Source: Pseudomonadales bacterium (GTDB lineage Bacteria > Pseudomonadota > Gammaproteobacteria > Pseudomonadales > IMCC2047). Taken from it: a DNA stretch of 20,519 nt. Below are positions 1 to 6,325 of the stretch, one piece after another; position 1 is the first letter of the stretch, and the number at the start of each line of letters is the position of its first letter. The notes under the pieces are model-generated. The model made no database searches and was not told where the DNA came from. It saw only the letters and a program-made list of their open reading frames with translations. The position numbers and the translations under genes are program-made. The stretch is taken from the NCBI GenBank assembly GCA_021736745.1, contig JAIPFG010000011.1:1-20519 (forward strand), read 5' to 3'.

Positions 1-42
1 ACGTGTATTTACCCAATCGAGCATCGACATTACCCAATTCAT
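1..42 (-). CDS. petB: Cytochrome b of the bc1 complex, 5' end only (14 codons)
   Basis: On the minus strand an ATG at 42-40 opens a frame reading MNWVMSMLDWVNTR to the window edge. This matches the usual start of bacterial cytochrome b (…LDWVNTR…), the membrane quinol-oxidising subunit of ubiquinol-cytochrome c reductase. The ATG overlaps the petA stop in an ATGA junction, so the two genes are translationally coupled. An AGGAGG ribosome site lies 7 bases upstream inside the last petA codons, which favours the ATG at 42 over in-frame ATGs at 30 and 24. The rest of the gene lies outside the window. The identification relies on a short N-terminus plus the petA neighbour, but that order (Rieske then cytochrome b) is standard. 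Confidence 0.85.
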   Translation of the reverse strand, partial: MNWVMSMLDWVNTR

Positions 43-638
43 GATGCCACCTCCTGGTCTTCCCCAATAATTATTGCATCACCCTCAAACCGATAAGGCG
101 GCACAGGCAAATTCGCACCGGCGGGAACGCCGCTATAAACTCGGCCGGCCAAATCGAATTTTGACCCATGACAGGGGCAAAAGAAACCACCGACCCAATC
201 ATCACCCAGATCTTCTGCATGGAGTTCGGGACGATACTTAGGGGCGCAACCCAAATGTGTACAAACGCCTTTAATCACCAAGTACTCAGGATTACTGGCC
301 CGCGTTTCATTTTTCGCATACTCAGGCTGTTGAGCCAAATTCAGTGAATCAGGGTCCTTCAGATCATCTTTGGGTATTTTCTTGAGCAGTGCTAAAGCTT
401 CATCCGTGCGTCGCACGATAAAGATCGGCTGACGACGCCATTCCACGGTTACCATGGCGCCCGGTTCAAGTTTCTTAATATTATATTTAACTGGAGCTCC
501 TGCTGCCCTGGCTTTGGCGCTGGGTTTCCAGGCCGCCAAAAAAGGCACCGCAACACCTACCGCGCCCACCGCACCCACTGCCGAGGTGGCGCCGATTAAA
601 AATCGACGGCGGCCGTTATTATGGTTGTCGGTCGTCAT
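39..638 (-). CDS. petA: Ubiquinol-cytochrome c reductase Rieske iron-sulfur subunit
   Basis: This is the 199-residue Rieske [2Fe-2S] subunit of the cytochrome bc1 complex. It passes electrons from ubiquinol to cytochrome c1 on the periplasmic side of the inner membrane. A twin-arginine motif (RRRFLIG, residues 10-16) precedes a glycine/valine-rich hydrophobic segment (about 17-36), the uncleaved Tat anchor typical of these proteins. The cluster-binding boxes are CTHLGC (126-131) and CPCHG (154-158). The expected ligands are C126, H128, C154 and H157, with C131-C156 as the disulfide. The length is normal for the family. GGGGAG lies upstream of the ATG. It is the first gene of a petAB operon (the stop overlaps petB) and lies downstream of, but separated by a terminator from, rplM-rpsI. 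Confidence 0.97.
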   Translation of the reverse strand: MTTDNHNNGRRRFLIGATSAVGAVGAVGVAVPFLAAWKPSAKARAAGAPVKYNIKKLEPGAMVTVEWRRQPIFIVRRTDEALALLKKIPKDDLKDPDSLNLAQQPEYAKNETRASNPEYLVIKGVCTHLGCAPKYRPELHAEDLGDDWVGGFFCPCHGSKFDLAGRVYSGVPAGANLPVPPYRFEGDAIIIGEDQEVAS

Positions 639-661
639 AATTTAAACACTCCCCAACTTAG

Positions 662-676
662 ATAAGATCGTCTTAT
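662..676. repeat. Perfect inverted repeat in the petA leader
   Basis: ATAAGA-tcg-TCTTAT is a perfect 6-bp palindrome with a 3-base spacer, about 24 bases upstream of the petA start codon. It lies in the only non-coding stretch (639-867) between petA and rpsI. It could be an operator or a small AT-rich hairpin in the petA 5' leader. I cannot assign a regulator. The rest of 677-807 is AT-rich with no convincing -35/-10 pair, although the petAB promoter must lie there if the terminator at 808-843 is efficient. Confidence 0.4.
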
Positions 677-807
677 TGAATTTAAAATATTGGTCCATAC
701 TTAGCTTGAATTCAGGCTCAAAATTCAGACCTAAAGTGACGGCAAAGCACACAAAAAAACAGGCCCCGATGATAATGAAATTACCCTTCCGATACAAGGT
801 GACACAT

Positions 808-843
808 ACAAAAAACGCCCGGAATCTCTCGATTCCGAGCGTT
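808..843 (-). terminator. Rho-independent terminator after rpsI
   Basis: Read on the minus strand, a 12-bp stem (AACGCTCGGAAT pairing with ATTCCGGGCGTT, one G·U pair, six-base loop CGAGAG) is followed directly by a run of T. It starts about 25 bases past the rpsI stop codon. It should end the rplM-rpsI transcript and separate it from petAB. Confidence 0.88.
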
Positions 844-867
844 TGATCAATTCTAACCGCAGATTGT

Positions 868-1260
868 TTAACGTTTGGAAAACTGCGTTTTCTTTCGCGC
901 TTTCCGTAAACCCACTTTCTTACGCTCAACTTCACGCGCATCTCGCGTCACAAATCCTGCCTGCCGCAGTGGTGCACGCAGCTCTTCATCATATTTCATC
1001 AAAGCTCGGGTAATACCATGACGAATGGCGCCTGCCTGACCAAAGCCACCACCACCCTTTACCGTGACTCTGACATCAAATTTACTACTATTTTCGGTGA
1101 GTGCTAATGGTTGACGCACAATCATGCGCGCTGTCTCACGTCCAAAATACTCGTCTAGTGTTCGGTTGTTGACCGTAATATTTCCAGTGCCCGGTAATAA
1201 AAAAACACGAGCAGTTGAGGTTTTACGACGACCAGTTCCATAATATTGCGTAGCTGACAT
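868..1260 (-). CDS. rpsI: 30S ribosomal protein uS9
   Basis: This 130-residue protein is ribosomal protein S9 of the small subunit, whose C-terminal tail reaches toward the P-site tRNA. Family hallmarks are the N-terminal YGTGRRKTSTARV (residues 7-19), the GGGGFGQAGAIRHGITRAL core (about 69-87), and the basic ending KARKKTQFSKR, where the final Lys-Arg is characteristic. The length equals that of the E. coli protein. It lies 20 bases downstream of rplM, as in almost all bacteria, and is followed by a clear terminator. Start: ATG at 1260, the normal N-terminus of the family. Confidence 0.98.
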   Translation of the reverse strand: MSATQYYGTGRRKTSTARVFLLPGTGNITVNNRTLDEYFGRETARMIVRQPLALTENSSKFDVRVTVKGGGGFGQAGAIRHGITRALMKYDEELRAPLRQAGFVTRDAREVERKKVGLRKARKKTQFSKR

Positions 1261-1280
1261 ATCGAGTTAGCCTACCTTAA

Positions 1281-1709
1281 TTAGAGTTCGAGTGGCATAG
1301 GCTGCTGCGAAGCATGGGGATGCTCAGCACCTGCGTACACTTTAAGTTTTCTATACATTGTCCGGCCAAGAGGGTTTCTAGGCAACATTCCTTTAACAGC
1401 TGTCTCAATCGCTCTCTCAGGTGCGCGTTCAATGAGCTGATTAAAAGTCACGGATTTGAGCCCACCAGGGTAACCCGTGTGACGGTGATACATTTTGTCT
1501 GAGCCTTTATTACCGGTAACACGGACTTTTTCGGCGTTGACCACCACGATATAATCCCCGGTATCTACGTGCGGGGTATATTCCGGCTTATGCTTGCCAC
1601 GCAAGCGTCTTGCTATTTCTGTGGCGAGACGACCTAAGGTTTTCCCTTCGGCATCAACCACATACCAATCCTGTACTACAGTTTCAGATTTTGCGCTAAA
1701 TGTTTTCAT
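1281..1709 (-). CDS. rplM: 50S ribosomal protein uL13
   Basis: This 142-residue protein is ribosomal protein L13, an early-assembling large-subunit protein. Typical stretches are the N-terminal MKTFSAK, the VVDAEGKTLGRLATEIARRLRG segment (about 18-39), YTPHVDTGDYIVVVNAEKV (about 44-62), and the C-terminal AGAEHPHASQQP motif. The length is identical to E. coli L13. It is the first gene of a two-gene operon with rpsI and has a strong promoter about 40 bases upstream. In E. coli the L13 protein represses its own operon. The leader here is only about 30 bases, so any such site must be compact; I did not identify one. Confidence 0.98.
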   Translation of the reverse strand: MKTFSAKSETVVQDWYVVDAEGKTLGRLATEIARRLRGKHKPEYTPHVDTGDYIVVVNAEKVRVTGNKGSDKMYHRHTGYPGGLKSVTFNQLIERAPERAIETAVKGMLPRNPLGRTMYRKLKVYAGAEHPHASQQPMPLEL

Positions 1710-1747
1710 TAGATTCTGTTCTGGCCAATCCTACAAAAGAGGCGCGC

Positions 1748-1776
1748 ATTCTACCCAAATGCCCCTGCGCTGACAA
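1748..1776 (-). promoter_or_regulatory. Sigma-70 promoter of rplM-rpsI
   Basis: On the minus strand TTGTCA (1776-1771) and TAGAAT (1753-1748) are separated by exactly 17 bases, each one or two mismatches from consensus. The bases after the -10 are GCGCGCC. A GC-rich discriminator like this is the signature of promoters under stringent (ppGpp/DksA) control, as expected for ribosomal protein genes. Transcription would start near 1741, leaving a leader of about 30 bases. Confidence 0.75.
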
Positions 1777-1825
1777 GCAAGAATTAAGATAATTTAACGA
1801 GATAATTCAAACCAATACAAAGACA

Positions 1826-1847
1826 GCACCGACTGAAGAGTCGTTGC
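1826..1847 (-). terminator. Possible terminator downstream of zapE
   Basis: On the minus strand a 9-bp stem with one A·G mismatch (GCAACGACT / AGTCGGTGC, CTTC tetraloop) is followed by TGTCTTTGT, an imperfect T-tract. It starts about 60 bases after the zapE stop and before the rplM promoter, a sensible place to end the zapE transcript. The weak T-run keeps confidence low. Confidence 0.4.
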
Positions 1848-1906
1848 ACGCACACCTGAATTGACCTGCCTATACGATTCAGTCTCCAACGAACGGAAAT
1901 CAACGC

Positions 1907-3016
1907 CTATGGCCGGTGAGCTCTGGCTAAATACTCGTGCGATTGCATTTCCAATAATCGGCTCTTGGTGCGCTCAAACTCAAAGACAAGCCGCCCCCCG
2001 GCGTAAAGCCCATCGATCTCGGTCGCAGCGGACAAAATCAACTTAACATTCCGGTCATAAAACTCATCCACCAAATTAATAAAGCGACGCGCCCGATCAT
2101 CTGAGTCTGCACCCATAACGGGCACATTACTTACCAATACGGCGTGATACATACGTGCAATTTCAATATAATCATTTTGGCTGCGCGGGCCATCACAAAG
2201 ATCCTTAAATTCAAACCACACCACATCATCATCGCAGCCAAGGGTATCAATTTTACGCCCTTCAATTTCAATTTGCTCATGCCTGGTGATGGTTTCCAAA
2301 TCGGGAACCAATTGCATAAAACACCCTTTTAGGCTGTCGTAGGCGGCCTCATCTAACGGACAATGATAAATTTCTGCACGCTTCAATACGCGTAACCGAT
2401 AGTCCACTCCAGAATCCACATTAACGACTTCGGTATGTTTTTTCACTAGTTCAATGGCGGGCAGAAATCTTTGTCGCTGCAAACCATCCTTATAAAGGTT
2501 GTCAGGAATAATATTGGAGGTGGCCACCAACGTCACGCCGCGGCCAAAGAGTTGCTCCATCAACCCACCCAGAATCATGGCGTCGGTGATATCAGAAACG
2601 AAAAACTCATCAAAACAGATAACACAGGCCTCCTCACTCAGTTCTTGTGCTATGTGATGCAAGGGGTTTTTCTGACCGTCAAGCTGTTTCAGCTTGTGAT
2701 GCACCATTTGCATAAAGCGATGAAAATGAGAACGTAATTTATTGTCAAAAGGAAGGCTGTCATAAAAGGCATCCATTAGATAGGTTTTACCACGGCCGAC
2801 ACCACCCCAAAAATAAAGGCCTTTTTGGGGGGTGGGTATATCCTTTTTGAGCAAAGACAGCCCTTTTTTCAACAAAGACCGATTGATTTTTTTATGCTGA
2901 TCCGCCAACAAATCATCATACAGGCGCTGTAAATGCTGCACAGCCGTTCGCTGTGCCTCATCTGGCATCAACAGCTTGCTATCGAGATCCTTTTGGTATC
3001 GTTGTATCGGCGTCAT
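1907..3016 (-). CDS. zapE: Cell division protein ZapE (AFG1-family P-loop ATPase)
   Basis: This 369-residue ATPase belongs to the AFG1/ZapE (YhcM) family, cytosolic proteins that in E. coli associate with FtsZ and affect the Z-ring under stress. With the start at ATG 3016, the Walker A motif GGVGRGKT is at residues 71-78 and Walker B VICFDEF at about 132-138. Both are preceded by the family's N-terminal MTPIQRYQKDL. SHFHRFMQMVHHKL (96-109) and DDRARRFINLVDEFYDRNV near the C-terminus are also typical. The frame is open back to a TTG at 3076, but the family N-terminus and length fit the internal ATG. It is transcribed divergently from the glycine-zipper gene. In Pseudomonas, as I recall, an AFG1-type ATPase gene also lies near rplM. 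Confidence 0.93.
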   Translation of the reverse strand: MTPIQRYQKDLDSKLLMPDEAQRTAVQHLQRLYDDLLADQHKKINRSLLKKGLSLLKKDIPTPQKGLYFWGGVGRGKTYLMDAFYDSLPFDNKLRSHFHRFMQMVHHKLKQLDGQKNPLHHIAQELSEEACVICFDEFFVSDITDAMILGGLMEQLFGRGVTLVATSNIIPDNLYKDGLQRQRFLPAIELVKKHTEVVNVDSGVDYRLRVLKRAEIYHCPLDEAAYDSLKGCFMQLVPDLETITRHEQIEIEGRKIDTLGCDDDVVWFEFKDLCDGPRSQNDYIEIARMYHAVLVSNVPVMGADSDDRARRFINLVDEFYDRNVKLILSAATEIDGLYAGGRLVFEFERTKSRLLEMQSHEYLARAHRP

Positions 3017-3081
3017 GTATATCTTTGCATCAAAAAATACCAGCGGCACTTTAGCCGTATCCCTCTGATTTTTCAATTATG

Positions 3082-3100
3082 TTCAGCTTGAGTTCAGCTT
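3082..3100 (+). promoter_or_regulatory. Direct repeat resembling an OmpR-family response-regulator site
   Basis: TTCAGCTT occurs twice, at 3082-3089 and 3093-3100, with an 11-bp period. A further TTCA lies at 3072, 10 bp before the first copy. Tandem half-sites spaced by one helical turn are how OmpR/PhoP-type regulators bind. The second half-site ends about 8-10 bases before a good -10 (TATTAT, 3109-3114), and no consensus -35 is present, as in activator-dependent promoters. Such a regulator is encoded at 4157-4837. The regulator assignment is inference. Confidence 0.5.
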
Positions 3101-3108
3101 AACAGCTC

Positions 3109-3114
3109 TATTAT
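3109..3114 (+). promoter_or_regulatory. -10 element for the glycine-zipper gene
   Basis: TATTAT differs by one base from the TATAAT consensus. It lies about 36 bases upstream of the ATG at 3150, with the direct repeat where a -35 would be. A clear GGAG ribosome site precedes the ATG. Confidence 0.45.
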
Positions 3115-3149
3115 TTTCAGCAATTAAGGGCAATAGTAAGGAGAAAACC

Positions 3150-3704
3150 ATGAAAACAACTCTTGCAATCTTGACCGCGGGCGTTTTGATGAGCGGCATT
3201 GCCTTCGCTAAGCATAATAAACAGTATGATTACGCCAAAGTCATCGAAGCAGAACCCATCACTAAACATATTCGAATCAGCACCCCTCGGCAGGAATGCT
3301 GGGACGAAGAAGTGGTTCGCTATGATCATTCAGGATATCGATCAGCCACCCCGACGCTATTGGGCAGCGTTATTGGCGGTGCGATTGGCAATGAGCTTGG
3401 CCACCACAAAGACGCCAAACGTGCTGGCGTTGTTGTCGGCGCACTGTTAGGAGGCTCTATTGGTCGTGACCTGGGTCATCGCGCCGGCGGCCAGGGCGGG
3501 AAATATTATACTACTGAGCAGGTCTGTAAGACTTATCAGGATTATCATGATGAGGAACGAATTGTTGGTTATCATGTGCTCTACAAATACCGGGGGGAAG
3601 TCTATAGTACAGAAACAGAGAACCATCCGGGCGACCGCATTAAAGTACGCGTATCTGTCATCCCGGTGGAGGAGTTTAGCCATCCACAACGCTATCGCTA
3701 TTAG
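3150..3704 (+). CDS. Secreted glycine-zipper 2TM-domain protein
   Basis: This 184-residue protein has a Sec signal peptide (residues 1-20, cleavage after AFA), so the mature part is periplasmic or envelope-associated. Residues 70-109 hold two glycine-zipper helices, LLGSVIGGAIGNELG and GVVVGALLGGSIGRDLG. This is the pattern of the glycine-zipper 2TM / Rickettsia 17-kDa antigen domain found in outer-membrane-linked proteins. There is no lipobox cysteine after the signal. Cysteines at 50 and 126 flank the zipper and could form a disulfide. The C-terminal half is rich in Tyr and charged residues. The biochemical role is unknown for the family. It has its own promoter region with a possible response-regulator site and lies upstream of the PepSY/two-component genes, suggesting it is a target of that system. 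Confidence 0.85.
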   Translation: MKTTLAILTAGVLMSGIAFAKHNKQYDYAKVIEAEPITKHIRISTPRQECWDEEVVRYDHSGYRSATPTLLGSVIGGAIGNELGHHKDAKRAGVVVGALLGGSIGRDLGHRAGGQGGKYYTTEQVCKTYQDYHDEERIVGYHVLYKYRGEVYSTETENHPGDRIKVRVSVIPVEEFSHPQRYRY

Positions 3705-3750
3705 CGGATATCGACGCAGGCAAGCTTGGTAAGCTACACTCAAAATCATT

Positions 3751-3787
3751 GGCTGGCCGAGCTTTATTAGTTTTAATAGAGCCAGCC
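3751..3787 (+). repeat. Long hairpin between the glycine-zipper and PepSY genes
   Basis: GCTTTATTA (3761-3769) pairs with TAATAGAGC (3774-3782) around a GTTT loop, with one G·U pair. Outside a five-base one-sided bulge (3756-3760), GGCTG (3751-3755) pairs with CAGCC (3783-3787). This gives 14 base pairs in total. No T-tract follows on the plus strand (TTGCAT), so it is not a standard terminator. It could attenuate or stabilise the transcript entering the PepSY-regulator-kinase genes. Confidence 0.5.
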
Positions 3788-3833
3788 TTGCATAATGCGT
3801 GCTTCTTCATCCTATTGAGTGGGCAGAATACCA

Positions 3834-4136
3834 GTGATACCGAAAATAAAAATCTTACTACTGATGGCAGGCTTGATGCTTTCAACTTCAGGTTTTGCGC
3901 AACAATACTCAGGCCCGAAACATTGGCCAGGGATGATGGTCTTGGCGGAGCAGGATCTCATCAGCAAAGAACAGGCCATTGCCATTGCTAAGCGTCGCCA
4001 CCAGGGTAAAGTGCTTTCCGCTGATTTAGAGCAAAATAAGAATGCGCCTGCCTACCGCGTCAAGCTACTCACAGACAAAGGCCGTGTGAAAACCGTACGC
4101 ATTAATGCGCGGGAAAAGTCACGTGGCAAAAACTAA
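3834..4136 (+). CDS. Small secreted PepSY-domain protein
   Basis: This protein has about 100 residues, with a signal peptide (hydrophobic KILLLMAGLMLSTSGFA, cleavage before QQ near residue 22) and one PepSY-like domain. The domain includes LISKEQAIAIAKRRHQGKVLSADLEQ… followed by YRVKLLTDKGRVKTVRINA, the usual pattern of a helix and then an edge strand ending in a basic tail. PepSY proteins are periplasmic and often encoded beside two-component systems, where they may modulate the sensor; their mechanism is not settled. No ATG fits. GTG at 3834 gives a compact signal peptide, and GTG at 3819 would add five residues; neither has a strong ribosome site. It lies 20 bases upstream of the response regulator, almost certainly in one operon. 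Confidence 0.8.
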   Translation: MIPKIKILLLMAGLMLSTSGFAQQYSGPKHWPGMMVLAEQDLISKEQAIAIAKRRHQGKVLSADLEQNKNAPAYRVKLLTDKGRVKTVRINAREKSRGKN

Positions 4137-4156
4137 GCCGGCGACGACCCCCTATT

Positions 4157-4837
4157 ATGCGCATTCTGATTGTAGAAGATGAACCACAGCTCAGGCGGCA
4201 ACTCACTGATTCACTCTTGCAAGCCGGTTACAGTGTAGACTCTGCGGGGGATGGGGAGGAAGGACTCTTTAACGGCCAAGAGTATGACTATGATATCGCC
4301 GTCATCGACATCGGACTGCCAAAACTAAACGGCATCGATTTAATCCAAGCCTTACGCAAAAAACAAAGAAGCTACCCAATTCTGATTTTAACCGCTCGCG
4401 GCCACTGGCAGGATAAAGTCGAGGGGCTAGAGGCAGGTGCCGACGATTACCTCGTCAAGCCCTTCCACACGGAAGAGTTACTGGCCAGACTGAATGCCCT
4501 GTTACGTCGTTCTGCAGGTCTGGCTTCTCCGACATTAAATATCGGCCCGATCGAGCTCAATACCTCCACCCATAAGGTACTTTGCGCGGGGACGGAGTTG
4601 GACCTTACCACCTACGAATATAAGGTCCTGGAATATCTGATGCTACACCCTGAAAAAGTCGTCTCAAAAACCGAGCTAACCGAACATATTTACGACCAAG
4701 ATTTTGACCTCGACAGCAATGTAATCGAAGTGTTTATCGGCCGTTTGCGCAAAAAACTGGACCCTGCCGGGCAGCTCAAACCCATACAAACGTTGCGCGG
4801 CAGGGGCTACCGTTTCAATAGTGGGCTGGACGACTAA
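4157..4837 (+). CDS. OmpR-family response regulator, PhoP-like
   Basis: This 226-residue DNA-binding response regulator has an N-terminal receiver domain (about 1-115). It carries the acidic pair at E7/D8/E9, phospho-acceptor D51 in VIDIGLP, T79 in LILTA and K101 in LVKPF. The C-terminal winged-helix domain (about 125-222) includes the LTTYEYKVLEYLMLHP helix and the recognition region with SNVIEVFIGRLRKKL, ending in the wing TLRGRGYRF. These are all key OmpR/PhoB features. The closest-looking relatives are PhoP/PmrA types. It overlaps the kinase gene by one base (TAATG), so the pair is co-translated. The ribosome site before the ATG is weak, which suggests coupling to the PepSY gene. I leave the symbol blank because PhoP and PmrA cannot be separated by eye. 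Confidence 0.93.
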   Translation: MRILIVEDEPQLRRQLTDSLLQAGYSVDSAGDGEEGLFNGQEYDYDIAVIDIGLPKLNGIDLIQALRKKQRSYPILILTARGHWQDKVEGLEAGADDYLVKPFHTEELLARLNALLRRSAGLASPTLNIGPIELNTSTHKVLCAGTELDLTTYEYKVLEYLMLHPEKVVSKTELTEHIYDQDFDLDSNVIEVFIGRLRKKLDPAGQLKPIQTLRGRGYRFNSGLDD

Positions 4838-6216
4838 TGCCTTCTCTACTGATGCCTTCACTCAGAGGTCGACTCACATTAGCCGCCTGTCTAATATTGC
4901 TTTCTTTTCTGGGGTTCACTGGCTACGTATTAGATCGTGCTTTTCAGCACAGCGTTGAAAATGCCTTATTGGAACGACTCAAAACACATATTTATGCATT
5001 ATTAACGGCAGCGGAAGATGAGAATGGGAATCTCATTATGCCTACACTATTACAGGATCCAGAGTTCAATCGCATCGACTCTGGACGATACGGTATTATT
5101 ATCAACCATAATGGTAAAGAGATTTGGCGTTCACCTTCTGCCATCAGTTTAAGCCTACCCAAGCAAACTCCGACAACTGCAGGTGCCTACCACCTCACAA
5201 AAACCAGGATAGGTAAAGATAACCTCTATCGCATTAGCTATGGTGTGATTTGGGAAAATCAAAATGGCTCCGAAAGCCATTATACTTTTCAGGTATTACA
5301 GAACACTCTCCCGACCGATGCTGAAATTAGTGGTTTCCGGCAAACCCTCTGGCGTTGGCTGGGTGGTCTCGGTCTTTTATTACTTGCGATCCAGGGAGCC
5401 ATTTTACGCTGGGGTCTTGCCCCCTTGCCGCGACTGGCCGAAGACCTGCACCGTATAGAACAGGGCAAGCAGGATCAGCTTTCCGGTAATTACCCCAGCG
5501 AACTACAACCGGTAGCGACCAACCTCAACCTGCTGATTGCCAATGAACGCCGGCAACGACAGCGTTATCGCAACACTCTAGCGGACCTGGCACACAGCTT
5601 GAAAACACCCCTGGCAATACTGCGCGGAATAGTCTCTGCACAGCCCGCTACCCTGAATAATGAATCTTTCACCATCATCGATGAGCAAATTAACCGGATG
5701 GATCAGCTCGTCAGTTATCAATTGCAAAGAGCGGTATCACCGGAAACCTCGCTCTCTTCCAAACCCATAGAGCTCATGCCTTTGGCGCTCAAATTAATAC
5801 GTTCATTGGAAAAGGTATATCAGGATAAAGGGGTCAGTTTGCAAGTCGAAATCGATACCCCCTGCCGCTTTATCGGTGATGAAAGAGACCTCATGGAAGT
5901 ATTGGGAAACCTTTTAGATAATGCCTTTAAGTTTTGTCGTCACCGGGTCAAACTGAGCGCAAAGCATCTCACCACCCCCACTGGAAATAACCGGTTATTT
6001 ATCAACATTGAGAATGATGGTTCTCCTATTCCGACCGCTGAACAAGCCCGCATACTGCAACGCGGTGCACGTGCGGATACCAGCCAACCAGGCCAAGGCA
6101 TCGGACTAGCCGTTGCTCTCGAAATCATAACCAGTTACCAAGGCACTTTAGCGATCGATCAATCGACATTAGGCGGCGCTCTTTTCCGTGTAGAATTCCC
6201 TCATCAACCAGGTTAA
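4837..6216 (+). CDS. PhoQ-like sensor histidine kinase
   Basis: This is a 459-residue inner-membrane sensor kinase and partner of the upstream regulator. Transmembrane segments lie at about 12-32 and 172-192, around a periplasmic sensor of about 140 residues. The sensor contains the ENALLERLKTHIYALL helix and a PAS-like part with GRYGIIINHNGKEIWRS. HAMP-like and HisKA regions follow, with phospho-acceptor H253 in the variant H-box HSLKTPL. The ATPase domain has an N-box (NLLDNAFKF, 358-366), a degenerate G1 box (NDGSPIP) and a G2 box GQGIGLA (419-425). The sensor looks like the PhoQ type but lacks the run of acidic residues that binds Mg2+ in enteric PhoQ, so the signal may differ. An in-frame ATG at 4852 is an alternative start and gives a more family-like MPSLRGRL opening. 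Confidence 0.92.
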   Translation: MPSLLMPSLRGRLTLAACLILLSFLGFTGYVLDRAFQHSVENALLERLKTHIYALLTAAEDENGNLIMPTLLQDPEFNRIDSGRYGIIINHNGKEIWRSPSAISLSLPKQTPTTAGAYHLTKTRIGKDNLYRISYGVIWENQNGSESHYTFQVLQNTLPTDAEISGFRQTLWRWLGGLGLLLLAIQGAILRWGLAPLPRLAEDLHRIEQGKQDQLSGNYPSELQPVATNLNLLIANERRQRQRYRNTLADLAHSLKTPLAILRGIVSAQPATLNNESFTIIDEQINRMDQLVSYQLQRAVSPETSLSSKPIELMPLALKLIRSLEKVYQDKGVSLQVEIDTPCRFIGDERDLMEVLGNLLDNAFKFCRHRVKLSAKHLTTPTGNNRLFINIENDGSPIPTAEQARILQRGARADTSQPGQGIGLAVALEIITSYQGTLAIDQSTLGGALFRVEFPHQPG

Positions 6217-6237
6217 CAACCTTTTTGCGCTATCCAC

Positions 6238-6266
6238 TTGAGATAACGCCAATTCCTCTATACATT
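6238..6266 (+). promoter_or_regulatory. Possible promoter for the 138-residue protein
   Basis: TTGAGA (6238-6243) is followed after 17 bases by TACATT (6261-6266), or after 15 bases by TATACA (6259-6264). Each candidate -10 matches consensus at four of six positions. It lies 60-85 bases before the GTG start at 6326, in the only gap upstream of this gene. Confidence 0.3.
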
Positions 6267-6325
6267 AAGGAACCTCTGAGAAACTTCTTAACGGAAATTC
6301 ACCCAAATCAGCTTTAGGAGACAAG

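Noticed and set aside
642..941. A 99-codon minus-strand open frame covering the petA-rpsI gap
   Set aside because: It overlaps the rpsI 3' end in another frame and runs through the terminator hairpin; its composition is like random translation.
1841..1850. The 10-mer TCGTTGCACG shared with 6746-6755
   Set aside because: A single 10-base match is expected by chance in 20 kb, and the flanks do not match.
6210..6226. Short GGTT-aac-AACC hairpin followed by five Ts at the sensor-kinase stop codon
   Set aside because: The stem is only 4-5 bp with a three-base loop and overlaps the stop codon; too weak to call a terminator.
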